Source: Actinomadura latina NBRC 106108 (lineage in GTDB: Bacteria > Actinomycetota > Actinomycetes > Streptosporangiales > Streptosporangiaceae). Taken from it: a DNA stretch of 64,000 nt. This document shows, in pieces, positions 50,331 to 58,582 of this stretch. The stretch lies in assembly GCF_001552195.1 (NCBI RefSeq), contig NZ_BCQS01000018.1, positions 1-64,000 of the forward strand, written 5' to 3'. The stretch's first letter is position 1. Each line of letters opens with the position of its first letter. Below the pieces are notes generated by a model, which had not been told where the DNA came from, did not search any database, and saw nothing but the letters and a program-made list of their open reading frames with translations. The position numbers were made by a program, and so were the translations under genes.

Positions 50331-51254
50331 ATGAGCATGCCGCAGAGGATGGTACGTCGGCTGGAGCGGGCGGAGGCGCTCGACAAAGCCGCCAAGCCGC
50401 TGAGCAAGGTGGTACAGCGGGCGGTACGGCCGCGTTTCGTCCGCAACGCGCTCAGCGGGACGAACATCGGGCATCCGCTGCACCCGGCTCTCACGGACGT
50501 GACGATCGGCGCGTGGAGCATGGCCACGCTGCTGGACGCCATCGGCGGACGCGAGGTCGAGAAGGCGTCCGACATGCTGGTGGCCACCGGCGTGTTCGCG
50601 GCGGTGCCCACCGCCCTCACCGGGCTGAACGACTGGTCCGACACCCTCGGCGGGGACAGGCGGGTCGGCCTGGTCCACGCCACCTCCAACACCGCCGCGC
50701 TGTCGCTGTACGTGGCGTCGCTCGTGTCGCGCGCCCGCGGCAACCGGGGCGTGGGCAAGGCGCTGGGCTTCGCCGGGTTCGGAGTGCTGTCGGTGAGCGC
50801 CTACCTCGGCGGGCACCTTTCGTTCGTGAAGGGCGTCAACGTCAACCGCACCGCCTGGCAGGAGGGGCCGGACGAGTGGACGCCGACCGTCACGGCGGAC
50901 GCGCTGGCCGAGGGCGATCACCGCACGGTCGACGCGGGCGGAGTCGAGGTCCTGCTCCACAAGATGGACGGCGAGGTCTACGCGCTCGCCGCGACCTGCA
51001 GCCACATGGGCGGCCCGCTCGGTGACGGGACGTTCGAACGCGGCTGCGTCACGTGCCCGTGGCACGGCAGCACCTTCCGGTTCGCCGACGGCGGCGTCGT
51101 GCGCGGCCCGGCCAGTTCGCCGCAGCCCCTCTACGAGACGCGGATCCAGGACGGCCGCATCGAGGTGCGCATCGCCCCGGCGGGCCTCCCGAAGGGATCG
51201 CGCGAGGGGCGCCCCCGCCGGGCGAACCGCCGAGTGCTCGCACGCATGCCCTGA
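50331..51254 (+). CDS. DUF2231 membrane protein fused to a Rieske [2Fe-2S] domain
   Basis: 307 residues. The N-terminal half has membrane segments and HPLHPALTDVTIGAWSMATLLD, typical of DUF2231. The C-terminal domain has the Rieske ligands in CSHMGGPLGDG and CPWHGSTFRF. The protein probably takes part in membrane-linked electron transfer; the partner is unknown. The ATG at 50331 is chosen because GGGGGAGG lies seven bases upstream. It faces the YciI gene and stands outside the catabolic operon. Confidence 0.85.
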   Translation: MSMPQRMVRRLERAEALDKAAKPLSKVVQRAVRPRFVRNALSGTNIGHPLHPALTDVTIGAWSMATLLDAIGGREVEKASDMLVATGVFAAVPTALTGLNDWSDTLGGDRRVGLVHATSNTAALSLYVASLVSRARGNRGVGKALGFAGFGVLSVSAYLGGHLSFVKGVNVNRTAWQEGPDEWTPTVTADALAEGDHRTVDAGGVEVLLHKMDGEVYALAATCSHMGGPLGDGTFERGCVTCPWHGSTFRFADGGVVRGPASSPQPLYETRIQDGRIEVRIAPAGLPKGSREGRPRRANRRVLARMP

Positions 51255-51797
51255 TCAGCGGCGCCCGCCGGGCTCCCATGGGTGGACTTCGACGGCGGCA
51301 TACCGATCACGGGTGAGGACGGCGCGCGCCGCGTCCGGGCCGGGCGCCTGGACCAGCGCCGCCGTCCCGAGCCAGGCGCCGCCGTCGTCGGACAGCAGCG
51401 GCCCGTACGCGATGAGGTCGTCCCGTCCGGACGGCACGTCGAGGTCGGCGGCGGGGCCCGCCCCGAAGCCCAGCACCAGGAACCGGTCTCCGGGGCCGCC
51501 CGGGAAGTCCCACATCGTGCGGCCGAGCAGGTTGCGCCAGCGGCGCAGCAGCACGTCCCGGTAGGCGCCGGCCTGGTAGTTGGGCTCGTCGAAGGCGAAC
51601 GCGCGGGCGGCGGCCGGGTCGGGCAGGTCGACGATGTGGACGCTGCCGCTGAGCGTCTCGCCGTCGCCGGCGAACGTCGGCCCCCGCGCGATCAACTCCT
51701 CGGCGAACCGGTCCATGTACGACCAGTGGGCCTCCGCCAGCTCGTGGCGCAACGCCAGCGAATCGGGCCGATCACGGTGATAACAGAAGAACTCCAT
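51255..51797 (-). CDS. YciI-like domain protein (possible ECF42 partner)
   Basis: 180 residues, apparently two ferredoxin-like YciI-type units: an N-terminal one (ALRHELAEAHWSYMDRFAEELIARGPTFAGDG, GSVHIVDLPDPAAARAFAFDEP) and a C-terminal one from about residue 105. YciI/DGPF proteins are the usual partners of ECF42 sigma factors. Directly divergent, at 51796-52050, lies the C-terminal fragment of such a sigma factor, so this is probably the remaining half of an ECF42 locus. Confidence 0.75.
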   Translation of the reverse strand: MEFFCYHRDRPDSLALRHELAEAHWSYMDRFAEELIARGPTFAGDGETLSGSVHIVDLPDPAAARAFAFDEPNYQAGAYRDVLLRRWRNLLGRTMWDFPGGPGDRFLVLGFGAGPAADLDVPSGRDDLIAYGPLLSDDGGAWLGTAALVQAPGPDAARAVLTRDRYAAVEVHPWEPGGRR

Positions 51798-52050
51798 GCC
51801 CGGCCACGGTAGCTCGTGGGCCATCGCCGTAGCCGAACTGGCCGGCCCCGACGCAGCCCTGACGATCCTCGACCGGCTGGACCTCGACCACTACCGCTAC
51901 TACCACTCCACCCGCGCCGACCTGCTCCGCCGCACCGGCCGCACCACCGAAGCCAGACGGGCCTACGAACGCGCCCTGGCCCTGACCCGAACGACACCCG
52001 AACGCCACTACCTCGAAGCCCGCCTGACCGAACTGGACTCCCCCGGCTGA
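51796..52050 (+). pseudogene. ECF42-type sigma factor, C-terminal fragment
   Basis: About 80 residues read AIAVAELAGPDAALTILDRL, DHYRYYHSTRADLLRRTGR and ARRAYERALALT, the TPR-like C-terminal end of ECF42 (SigJ/RpoE-like) sigma factors. Regions 2 and 4 are absent, so it is not a sigma factor any more. It sits beside a YciI-family gene, the usual companion of ECF42. The ATG shown is only the first in frame; the true gene has been deleted upstream. Confidence 0.75.
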
Positions 52051-52076
52051 TCCTCGGGTTCGGCGTCCGGCGGCCG

Positions 52077-54788
52077 TCAGAGCGTGAGGTGTGCCAGCTC
52101 GCCCCGCGAGGACACGCCCAGCTTCGGGAACGCCCGGTACAGGTGGTGGCCGACGGTGCGCGGGCTCAGGAACAGCTGCGCCGCGATGTCGCGGTTGGAC
52201 ATGCCCTGGGCGGCGAGCCGGACTACCTGGAGTTCCTGCGGTGTGAGGCGGTCGAGGGCCGAGCCGCCGGGTGCGGCGGCGCCCGCGTCGCCGGTCGCGC
52301 GCAGTTCCGCGCGGGCGCGCTCTGCCCACGGCGCCGCGCCCATCCCTTCGAAGACCTCCAGTGCGGGCCGCAGCAGGGCCCGCGCCTCCGCCTTGCGCCG
52401 GCCGCGCCGGAGCCATTCGCCGTACAGCAGCTCCGTCCGGGCCCGTTCGAACGGACGGCCGCCCTTGGCGTGGACGCGGGCCGCGCCGGCGAAGTGCCGT
52501 CCGGCCTCGTCGCCCGTGCTGACGAGGCCCCGGCAGCGCAGCAGGACACCCTCCGCCCACGGCTGCCGCGTGGCGAGGCTCCACTGCTCGAACCGGGCGA
52601 GTGCCGCGTCCGCCCGTTCCGGCAGGCCCGCGCGGACGGCGGCCTCGACCTGGTCCCCGGCGAAGTGGATCAGGTTCATCAGTCCGACGGAGCCGTCTGC
52701 GGCGCCGCGCGCGGCCGTCTCCAGCCGGTCGAGGGCGCGGTCGGGCCGGCCGTGGCCGAGGTCCAGAAGGGCCAGCGCCATCGACCCCCACGCGGCGGTG
52801 CGGGCGATCCCGGCGATCCGCGCCCGGGCGACGGCCGGCTCGGCGAGCGACCGGCAGGCGTCCTCGTCGCCCGCGAGCGCCGCCGCCCAGGCCAGCACGC
52901 AGCGCAGATGGTCGATGCGGTGCAGCTGTCCGGTGCTCTCGGCGAGCCGCAGGCCCTCCTCGGCGTGCACGACCGCGTCCCGGCGGCGGCCGAGGAACAG
53001 CTCCGTCACCGCCTGGTGCTCCAGCACGTTCGGCAGCCAGCCGATCTGCCCGGTGTCGCGCGCGTCGGCGACCAGCGGCTCGTAGATCTCCCGCGCGGCC
53101 TCGTCGTCGCCGGTCAGCATGCCCATCGCCCCCGCGATGAGCCGCTCCCCGGTACCGGGGACGGCGCCGCGCCGCGCCGCGTCGAGCAGGACCCGCATCC
53201 GCGGCATCGCGTCGGCGTGCTCGCCCGCCATGAGCCGGGCGAGGCCGCCGAGCGCCACCGCGCCGGGCGTCCGCCCGGCCACCTCGGCGAGCCGGTCGGC
53301 GGCACGGCGGGCCAGTTCGGGATCCCCGCCGAAGTAGCTGTCGCGGACGGCCTCCGCGAGCATCCGCGCGGCGGTGTCGGGCGCCGACGCGGCGATCGGC
53401 TCGGCGCCCGAGAGCAGGGTCGCCGCCGCGGCCAGCGGCGACCCGCGCTCGAACTCGACGCCGGCCAGGACGTGGGCCAGCCGCGCGGTGAGCGCGGGTT
53501 CCGCGGTGGCCCGGCCCGCCCTGCGCGCGAGCTTCGCCGCCCGCGCGAGATCGCCGGCCGGCAGTGCGGCCTCGGCCGCCGCGACGAGCCGCTCGCCCTG
53601 CCGCGCCGGGTCGGGGGTGAGTTCGGCCGCGCGTTCCAGCGCGGCGGCCTGCGCCGAGTACCCGGCCCGCGCGCCCGCCTGCTCGGCGGCACCGGCCAGC
53701 CCGGCGGCGACCCGCTCGTCCGGCCCGGTCGCGGCCGCGGCCAGATGCCAGGCGCGGCGGGCCGGGTCCCCGGTCTCGGCGAGCGCCCGGTGCGCGGCCA
53801 GCCGGCTCACCAGCGGCGCGTCCTCGACGACCGCCGCCCGCACGAGCGGATGCCGGAAGGTGACGGCCATCCCCGAGAACGACAGCAGGCCCGAGCGTTC
53901 CGCCCGCTCCAGCGCGCACGGTCCCGCGCCGAGCGTCCGGGCCGCGCGCAGCACCACGTCCAGGTCGCCGGTCTCCTCGACGGCCGCGACCAGCAGCAGC
54001 GTGCGGGTGTCCGCGTCCAGCCGGGCGGCCTGCGCGCCGAAAGTGCGGCGGACGCGGTCGGTGAGCGGCAGCGCGCCGATGTTGTACGACAGCGGCAGCA
54101 CCGTCCCGCCGCGCTGCTCCGGGGTGAGCGCGGCGTGCATCTCGATCAGCGCCAGCGGGTTGCCCTCGGACTCGGCGAGGACGCGCTCCCGGACGGCCGG
54201 CGCGAGGCCCTGGGCATGCGCGGCGAGCAGCGCGGACGACGCCTCCCGGTCCAGCCCCCACAGGTTCAGTTCGCGGATGCCGTCCAGCCGGGCGGGGCCG
54301 CCGCTCCGGACGGCGAACAGCACGACGACGCCCTCGCGGTGCAGGCGTCGCGCGGCGAAGGTGAGGGCCTCGGCGGAGGCCCTGTCGAGCCACTGCGCGT
54401 CGTCCACGACGCACAGCAGCGGGCCGAGGCCGGCGAGGAGCGACAGCACGGCGAGCCCGACCAGCAGCGGGCCGTCCTGCCCGGCGGGGCCGAGCCCGAA
54501 CGCGCTGCGCAGCGCGGCGGCCTGCCGCTCGGGGACGGCGTCGATCCGGTCGAGGACGGGCCCGAGCAGCAGGTGCAGACCCGCGAACGGCAGCTCGGCC
54601 TCAGACTCGACACCGGCGGTCCGGATGACGCGCAGGCCGTCCGCCCGCGCGACGGCGTACTCCAGCAGCGCGGACTTGCCGATGCCCGGCTGGCCGCGCA
54701 GGACGAGGGCGCCGCTGCGTCCCGCGCGGGCCTCCTCGAGAAGCCCGTCGAGGACGGCCTGCTCCGCATCCCGACCGATGATCACCAA
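52077..54788 (-). CDS. Large LuxR-family (LAL-type) transcriptional regulator
   Basis: 903 residues. The N-terminal ATPase has Walker A GQPGIGKSALL near 33-43 and Walker B LLCVVDDAQWLD. The middle part is helical, with TPR-like repeats. The C-terminal GerE domain is LTPQELQVVRLAAQGMSNRDIAAQLFLSPRTVGHHLYRAF. LAL regulators act as pathway-specific activators, with ATP hydrolysis controlling oligomerisation. It is divergent from the M24 peptidase gene; the 121-bp gap contains TACCT direct repeats and a TAAGTAGCGCTTA dyad, possible binding sites. Confidence 0.9.
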   Translation of the reverse strand: MVIIGRDAEQAVLDGLLEEARAGRSGALVLRGQPGIGKSALLEYAVARADGLRVIRTAGVESEAELPFAGLHLLLGPVLDRIDAVPERQAAALRSAFGLGPAGQDGPLLVGLAVLSLLAGLGPLLCVVDDAQWLDRASAEALTFAARRLHREGVVVLFAVRSGGPARLDGIRELNLWGLDREASSALLAAHAQGLAPAVRERVLAESEGNPLALIEMHAALTPEQRGGTVLPLSYNIGALPLTDRVRRTFGAQAARLDADTRTLLLVAAVEETGDLDVVLRAARTLGAGPCALERAERSGLLSFSGMAVTFRHPLVRAAVVEDAPLVSRLAAHRALAETGDPARRAWHLAAAATGPDERVAAGLAGAAEQAGARAGYSAQAAALERAAELTPDPARQGERLVAAAEAALPAGDLARAAKLARRAGRATAEPALTARLAHVLAGVEFERGSPLAAAATLLSGAEPIAASAPDTAARMLAEAVRDSYFGGDPELARRAADRLAEVAGRTPGAVALGGLARLMAGEHADAMPRMRVLLDAARRGAVPGTGERLIAGAMGMLTGDDEAAREIYEPLVADARDTGQIGWLPNVLEHQAVTELFLGRRRDAVVHAEEGLRLAESTGQLHRIDHLRCVLAWAAALAGDEDACRSLAEPAVARARIAGIARTAAWGSMALALLDLGHGRPDRALDRLETAARGAADGSVGLMNLIHFAGDQVEAAVRAGLPERADAALARFEQWSLATRQPWAEGVLLRCRGLVSTGDEAGRHFAGAARVHAKGGRPFERARTELLYGEWLRRGRRKAEARALLRPALEVFEGMGAAPWAERARAELRATGDAGAAAPGGSALDRLTPQELQVVRLAAQGMSNRDIAAQLFLSPRTVGHHLYRAFPKLGVSSRGELAHLTL

Positions 54789-54909
54789 GAGAACGTACCT
54801 AAGTAGCGCTTACCTGCTTCATCCGGACGCCAGTCATCCGACCGATTCCTCCGCATCGCGCGCTCCCTAGCGTTCTGACCACTAGCAGGAACGACGCAAG
54901 GAGAACGCG

Positions 54910-56160
54910 ATGACCGCACAGGTTCCCGTCTACTCGACGGCGGAGCGGGACCGGCGCTGGGCGCTGGCGCGCGAGCTGATGGACGCCGAGGGCGTCGAGG
55001 CGCTCGTGGTGTACGGCGAGCACGAGTCGAGCGGACCCGCGCCGTTCGCGCCGGACGTCTACTTCACCAACGAGCGGCCCGGCGCGATCGTCGTGTTCCC
55101 GCGGGACGCCGACCCGATCTCGCTGGTGTGGTCGCCGATGCACATCGCCGACCACATCGAGGCGCGCCGCCGCGGCGAGGCGTGCTGGACCGAGCCGCGC
55201 AACATGCGCGTGGCCAAGCACGCGCCCGGCCTGGTCGAGGTGCTCAAGGAGCACGGCCTGGAGCGGGCGGCGATCGGGGTGATCGGGCTGGAGCCGTACC
55301 CGCCGTTCCACTTCAACCCGATCATGCCGCACGGGTTGTGGTCGGCCGTCCTGGAGCAGCTTCCGGACGCGACGTTCAAACCGGTGTGGCTGAGCTTCCT
55401 GTTCCGCACCCTCGCCCAGTCGGAGGAGGAGCTGGCCGTGCTGCGCCACTCCGCGGACATCGGCGAGGCGATGGCGCAGGCCATGCTGGACGCGACCCGG
55501 CCGGGGGTGAGCGAGGCCGACGTGTACGCCGCCGGCATGGCCGCCGGGTTCCGGCTGGGCGCGGCCGCGCCGGGCATGCTGATCCAGTCCGGTCCCGGCT
55601 ACGCGTGCTGGGGGCCGCCGGTGTGGTCCTACCGGCCGCAGGCGCCGCGGACCATCGAGGACGGCGACATGATCCTCGCCGAGGTCTTCTGCTCGTACGG
55701 GATGCGCGAGTCCCAGCACCAGGTCGCGATCGCGGTCGGCGAGGTGCACCCGGACATCGAGGCCGCCGCCAAGGTCGCCCGCGCCTCCTACGACGCGGGC
55801 GTCGCGGCGCTGCGGCCCGGCGCCACCTTCGGCCAGGTCGTCACGGCCATGAAGCAGCCCATGGAGGACGCGGGCGGCTGGAACGTCCATCCGCTGGTGC
55901 ACGGGCTCGACCCCTACGGCACGGTCTGCGGCTTCGGCGCCGGGCTGCGGGAACTGCCGGAGGCGGCCGACTACGGCCTGATCACCGAGGTGCCCACCAT
56001 CGGGAGCGACCTGCCGCTGGCCCCGGGCATGGCGTTCGCGTTCGAACCCAACTGCGTCCTGAACGGCCGGCTCGCCAACCTCGGCGGCACCGTCGTCGTC
56101 GGCGAGGACCGCGCGGTCGAACTCAACGCCCTCACCACCGACATCCTGCGCGCCTGCTAG
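54910..56160 (+). CDS. M24 (Xaa-Pro peptidase/creatinase fold) protein
   Basis: 416 residues with a creatinase-type N-terminal domain and the pita-bread domain: SEEELAVLRHSADIGEAM, SEADVYAAGMAAGFR, GDMILAEVFCSYGMRESQHQ, HPLVHGLDPYG and GMAFAFEPNCVL. The two aspartates of the metal site (D..D in active aminopeptidases) are not visible in GDMILAEVFC...RESQHQ, while His and the distal Glu are. It may be a metal-free hydrolase of the creatinase type rather than an aminopeptidase. It stands under divergent control with the LuxR regulator. Confidence 0.82.
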   Translation: MTAQVPVYSTAERDRRWALARELMDAEGVEALVVYGEHESSGPAPFAPDVYFTNERPGAIVVFPRDADPISLVWSPMHIADHIEARRRGEACWTEPRNMRVAKHAPGLVEVLKEHGLERAAIGVIGLEPYPPFHFNPIMPHGLWSAVLEQLPDATFKPVWLSFLFRTLAQSEEELAVLRHSADIGEAMAQAMLDATRPGVSEADVYAAGMAAGFRLGAAAPGMLIQSGPGYACWGPPVWSYRPQAPRTIEDGDMILAEVFCSYGMRESQHQVAIAVGEVHPDIEAAAKVARASYDAGVAALRPGATFGQVVTAMKQPMEDAGGWNVHPLVHGLDPYGTVCGFGAGLRELPEAADYGLITEVPTIGSDLPLAPGMAFAFEPNCVLNGRLANLGGTVVVGEDRAVELNALTTDILRAC

Positions 56161-56177
56161 AACCACGATCGGGGGCC

Positions 56178-56207
56178 CTGGCCTCGCCGCACCCACGGCG
56201 AGGCCAG
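56178..56207. terminator. Terminator between M24 and TetR genes
   Basis: CTGGCCTCGCCG and CGGCGAGGCCAG form a perfect 12-bp stem with loop CACCCA, 17 bases after the M24 stop and before the convergent TetR stop. Confidence 0.75.
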
Positions 56208-56240
56208 GACGTGTGGCGACAGATGCCGGGCCGCGGCCGC

Positions 56241-56912
56241 CTAGTGGAGGCGGTGGTGGAGGGGGGCGGCCAGCTCGGCGGTGCTGAGGACCAGGGCGAC
56301 CGTGTAGTCGATCAGATGGTCGCGGTCGATGCCGAGGTCTCCGCGGAACCAGGTGGTGAACAGCTCCCAGAGGCCGGCGGTGAGGGTCAGGCCGGTCAGC
56401 TCCACGTCGATGTCGGGGAGGAGGACCTGGTCCAGGGTCTCGTGGGTCTGGACGGCGAAGATCGCGGCCATGGTCCGGATGATCTCGACGCGGCGCCGCT
56501 GGAGCAGGGGTGAGGCGGGGAACGCGTGCGTGAGGATGTGGGCGCGGCGCGGATCGCCGGTCAGGAAGTCGAGTATGGCGGTCACCACGGCGCGGGTGCG
56601 GGCCTGCGGTTCGCGCGGGGCGCGGCGGGCGGCGGACAGGATCACCTCGGTGCCCTGGACGACCTGGTCATCGACGATCGCCAGGAGCAGCGCGTCCCGG
56701 TCCGGGAAGTTCTCGTAGAAGTAGCGGTCGTTGAGCCCGGCTTCCGCGCACACCTTCCGGACGGTCGTGGCGGCCCACCCCTGGGTGCCGAGGAGCTCCA
56801 GCCCGGCCGCCAGCAGCGCGGCGCGGCGGCGGGCCCGGCGCTGGTCGGCGGGCACGCCGCGGTAGGGGCGTGCCCGGGAGGGCTCGGACGTCACAGCCCG
56901 ATTGTGCCGCAT
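56241..56912 (-). CDS. TetR-family transcriptional regulator
   Basis: 223 residues. The N-terminal HTH is RRAALLAAGLELLGTQGWAATTVRKVCAEAGLNDRYFYENFPDRDALLLAIVDD. The C-terminal domain is helical (VVTAILDFLTGDPRRAHILTH). It is divergent from the P450 gene at 57009 and should repress it. The intervening bases contain TATTTCTGGTGTGACGC and CACCAGAAAGCG; the pair TCTGGTG and CACCAGA is a candidate operator. ATG at 56912 used; a GTG at 56894 is an alternative. Confidence 0.85.
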   Translation of the reverse strand: MRHNRAVTSEPSRARPYRGVPADQRRARRRAALLAAGLELLGTQGWAATTVRKVCAEAGLNDRYFYENFPDRDALLLAIVDDQVVQGTEVILSAARRAPREPQARTRAVVTAILDFLTGDPRRAHILTHAFPASPLLQRRRVEIIRTMAAIFAVQTHETLDQVLLPDIDVELTGLTLTAGLWELFTTWFRGDLGIDRDHLIDYTVALVLSTAELAAPLHHRLH

Positions 56913-57008
56913 CCCTTGACTTCGCCCGGAGATCTGAGGACGCTGAACACCAGATATTTCTGGTGTGACGCTTCACCAGAAAGCGACGGAACGGGAGTGT
57001 GAGGTCCG

Positions 57009-58340
57009 GTGGCCACGGAGAACCCCCCTCAGCTGACGCGGGCGGACATCGACCTCAGCGATCTGCGGTTCTGGACCCGCCCCCTGACGGAGCGGGCGCA
57101 GGCGTTCGCGGTGCTGCGCGCCCAGCCGGGGCCGATGTTCAACACCCTGCCCAAGCTGCCGTTCCTCCCGCAGAGCCCGGGGTCGTGGGCGCTGACCCAC
57201 CACGCCGAGGTGACGGAGGCCAGCCGCAACCCCGAGGTGTTCAGCAGCGAGCCCAGCGCCACCAGCCCGGCCGACATGCCGCGCTGGATGGACAAGTACT
57301 TCAACTCGATGATCGACATGGACGATCCGCGGCACGCCAAGATCCGCCGGATCGTGTCCCGGGCGTTCACCCCGAAGATGCTCGCCGGCGCCGAGGACGA
57401 CATCGCGCGGCGGGCCGCCCGGATCGTGGACGAGCTGATCGAGGCCGGCGGCGGCGACTTCGTGTCCCAGGCCGCCGCCCGGCTCCCGGTCGAGGTCATC
57501 TGCAACATGCTGGGCATCCCCGTCCAGCACCACCGCCGCGTGGTGGAGTGGACCAACATCATCGTCGGCTACAGCGACCCCGAATACGTGGGCGCCACCG
57601 TCGAGTACGGCAGCGGCGGCACCGTGAAGCTGGGCCGGCTCGCCACGATCCGCATGCTGGGCACGGTCGCGTCGGCGGGCTGGCGGCTGCACCGGCTGGC
57701 CTTCAAGCTCGGACGGGCACGCCGAAAGACCCCCACCGATGACCTCACCTCGGCGCTGGTGAACGCCAACGTCGACGGCGAACGGCTGAGCCCCCGCGAG
57801 TTCGCCGCGTTCTTCCTGCTGCTGGTGGTCGCCGGGAACGAGACCACGCGCAACGCGATCGCGCACGGCCTGAAGCTGTTCACCGAGCATCCCGACCAGC
57901 GCGAACTGCTCCTGGAGGACTTCGACGGACGCATCGCCGGGGCCATCGAGGAGATCGTCCGCTACAGCAGCCCCGTCATCTTCATGCGCCGCAACGTCAC
58001 CCGCGACTACGAGCTGAACGGCCACACCTACCGCAAGGGCGAGCGGGTGACGCTGTTCTACTGGTCCGCCAACCGGGACGAGGCGGTCTTCACCGACCCG
58101 GACCGCTTCGACATCCTGCGCTCCCCGAACCCGCACGTCGGGTTCGGCGGCCCCGGCCCGCACTTCTGCCTGGGCGCCAACCTGGCCCGGCGCGAGATCA
58201 CCGTGATGTTCCGCGAACTGTTCACCCGCCTGCCCGACATCACCGTCGGCGAGCCGGACAGGCTCATGTCCGGCTTCATCAACGGCTACAAGCGCCTCCC
58301 CTGCACCTTCACCCCACCCAAGACCCGGCCCTCCACCTAA
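57009..58340 (+). CDS. Cytochrome P450
   Basis: 443 residues. I-helix VAGNETTRNAIAHG with the normal acid-threonine pair, ExxR in EEIVR, and heme motif FGGPGPHFCLGANLARRE. The pattern PVIFMRRNVTRDYELNGH and IDMDDPRHAKIRRIVSRAFTPKM fits the CYP125/CYP142/CYP124-like groups that hydroxylate steroids and lipids at terminal carbons (inference from resemblance). The GTG start has GTGAGG upstream. Controlled by the divergent TetR regulator. Confidence 0.9.
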   Translation: MATENPPQLTRADIDLSDLRFWTRPLTERAQAFAVLRAQPGPMFNTLPKLPFLPQSPGSWALTHHAEVTEASRNPEVFSSEPSATSPADMPRWMDKYFNSMIDMDDPRHAKIRRIVSRAFTPKMLAGAEDDIARRAARIVDELIEAGGGDFVSQAAARLPVEVICNMLGIPVQHHRRVVEWTNIIVGYSDPEYVGATVEYGSGGTVKLGRLATIRMLGTVASAGWRLHRLAFKLGRARRKTPTDDLTSALVNANVDGERLSPREFAAFFLLLVVAGNETTRNAIAHGLKLFTEHPDQRELLLEDFDGRIAGAIEEIVRYSSPVIFMRRNVTRDYELNGHTYRKGERVTLFYWSANRDEAVFTDPDRFDILRSPNPHVGFGGPGPHFCLGANLARREITVMFRELFTRLPDITVGEPDRLMSGFINGYKRLPCTFTPPKTRPST

Positions 58341-58524
58341 CCCGGCGACCGAGCGCAGCCCTACCCCGCAAGTCAGTTGAGGGTGTCCAGGAAGGGCGCT
58401 CGGGGTGCTGGGCGGCGATCCGGTAGGCGGTGATGCCGCCGCCGGAGTGGCCGAGCGTCACGGCCTGCTCGACCCCGAGGCCGTCCGGGTGGGGGACAGG
58501 ACGGCTGTCCCGCATCGCCATCAC
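58309..58524 (-). pseudogene. Alpha/beta-hydrolase fragment
   Basis: About 45 residues around VEQAVTLGHSGGGITAYRIAAQHPERP carry the nucleophile elbow GHSGG of alpha/beta-hydrolases. Before and after it no hydrolase sequence continues, so it is a remnant lying between the P450 and glycosidase genes and overlapping the P450 end. Confidence 0.6.
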
Positions 58525-58582
58525 CGCGGCTTGGGGTGGAAGGGATCTTGACGTAGGGCGGTCAGGGGCCGAGATTCATGGT

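Noticed and set aside
51772..54414. 880-residue minus-strand frame overlapping the LuxR regulator
   Set aside because: Same strand but shifted frame; composition is Arg/Ala/Gly-rich and lacks the ATPase and HTH motifs found in the true frame.
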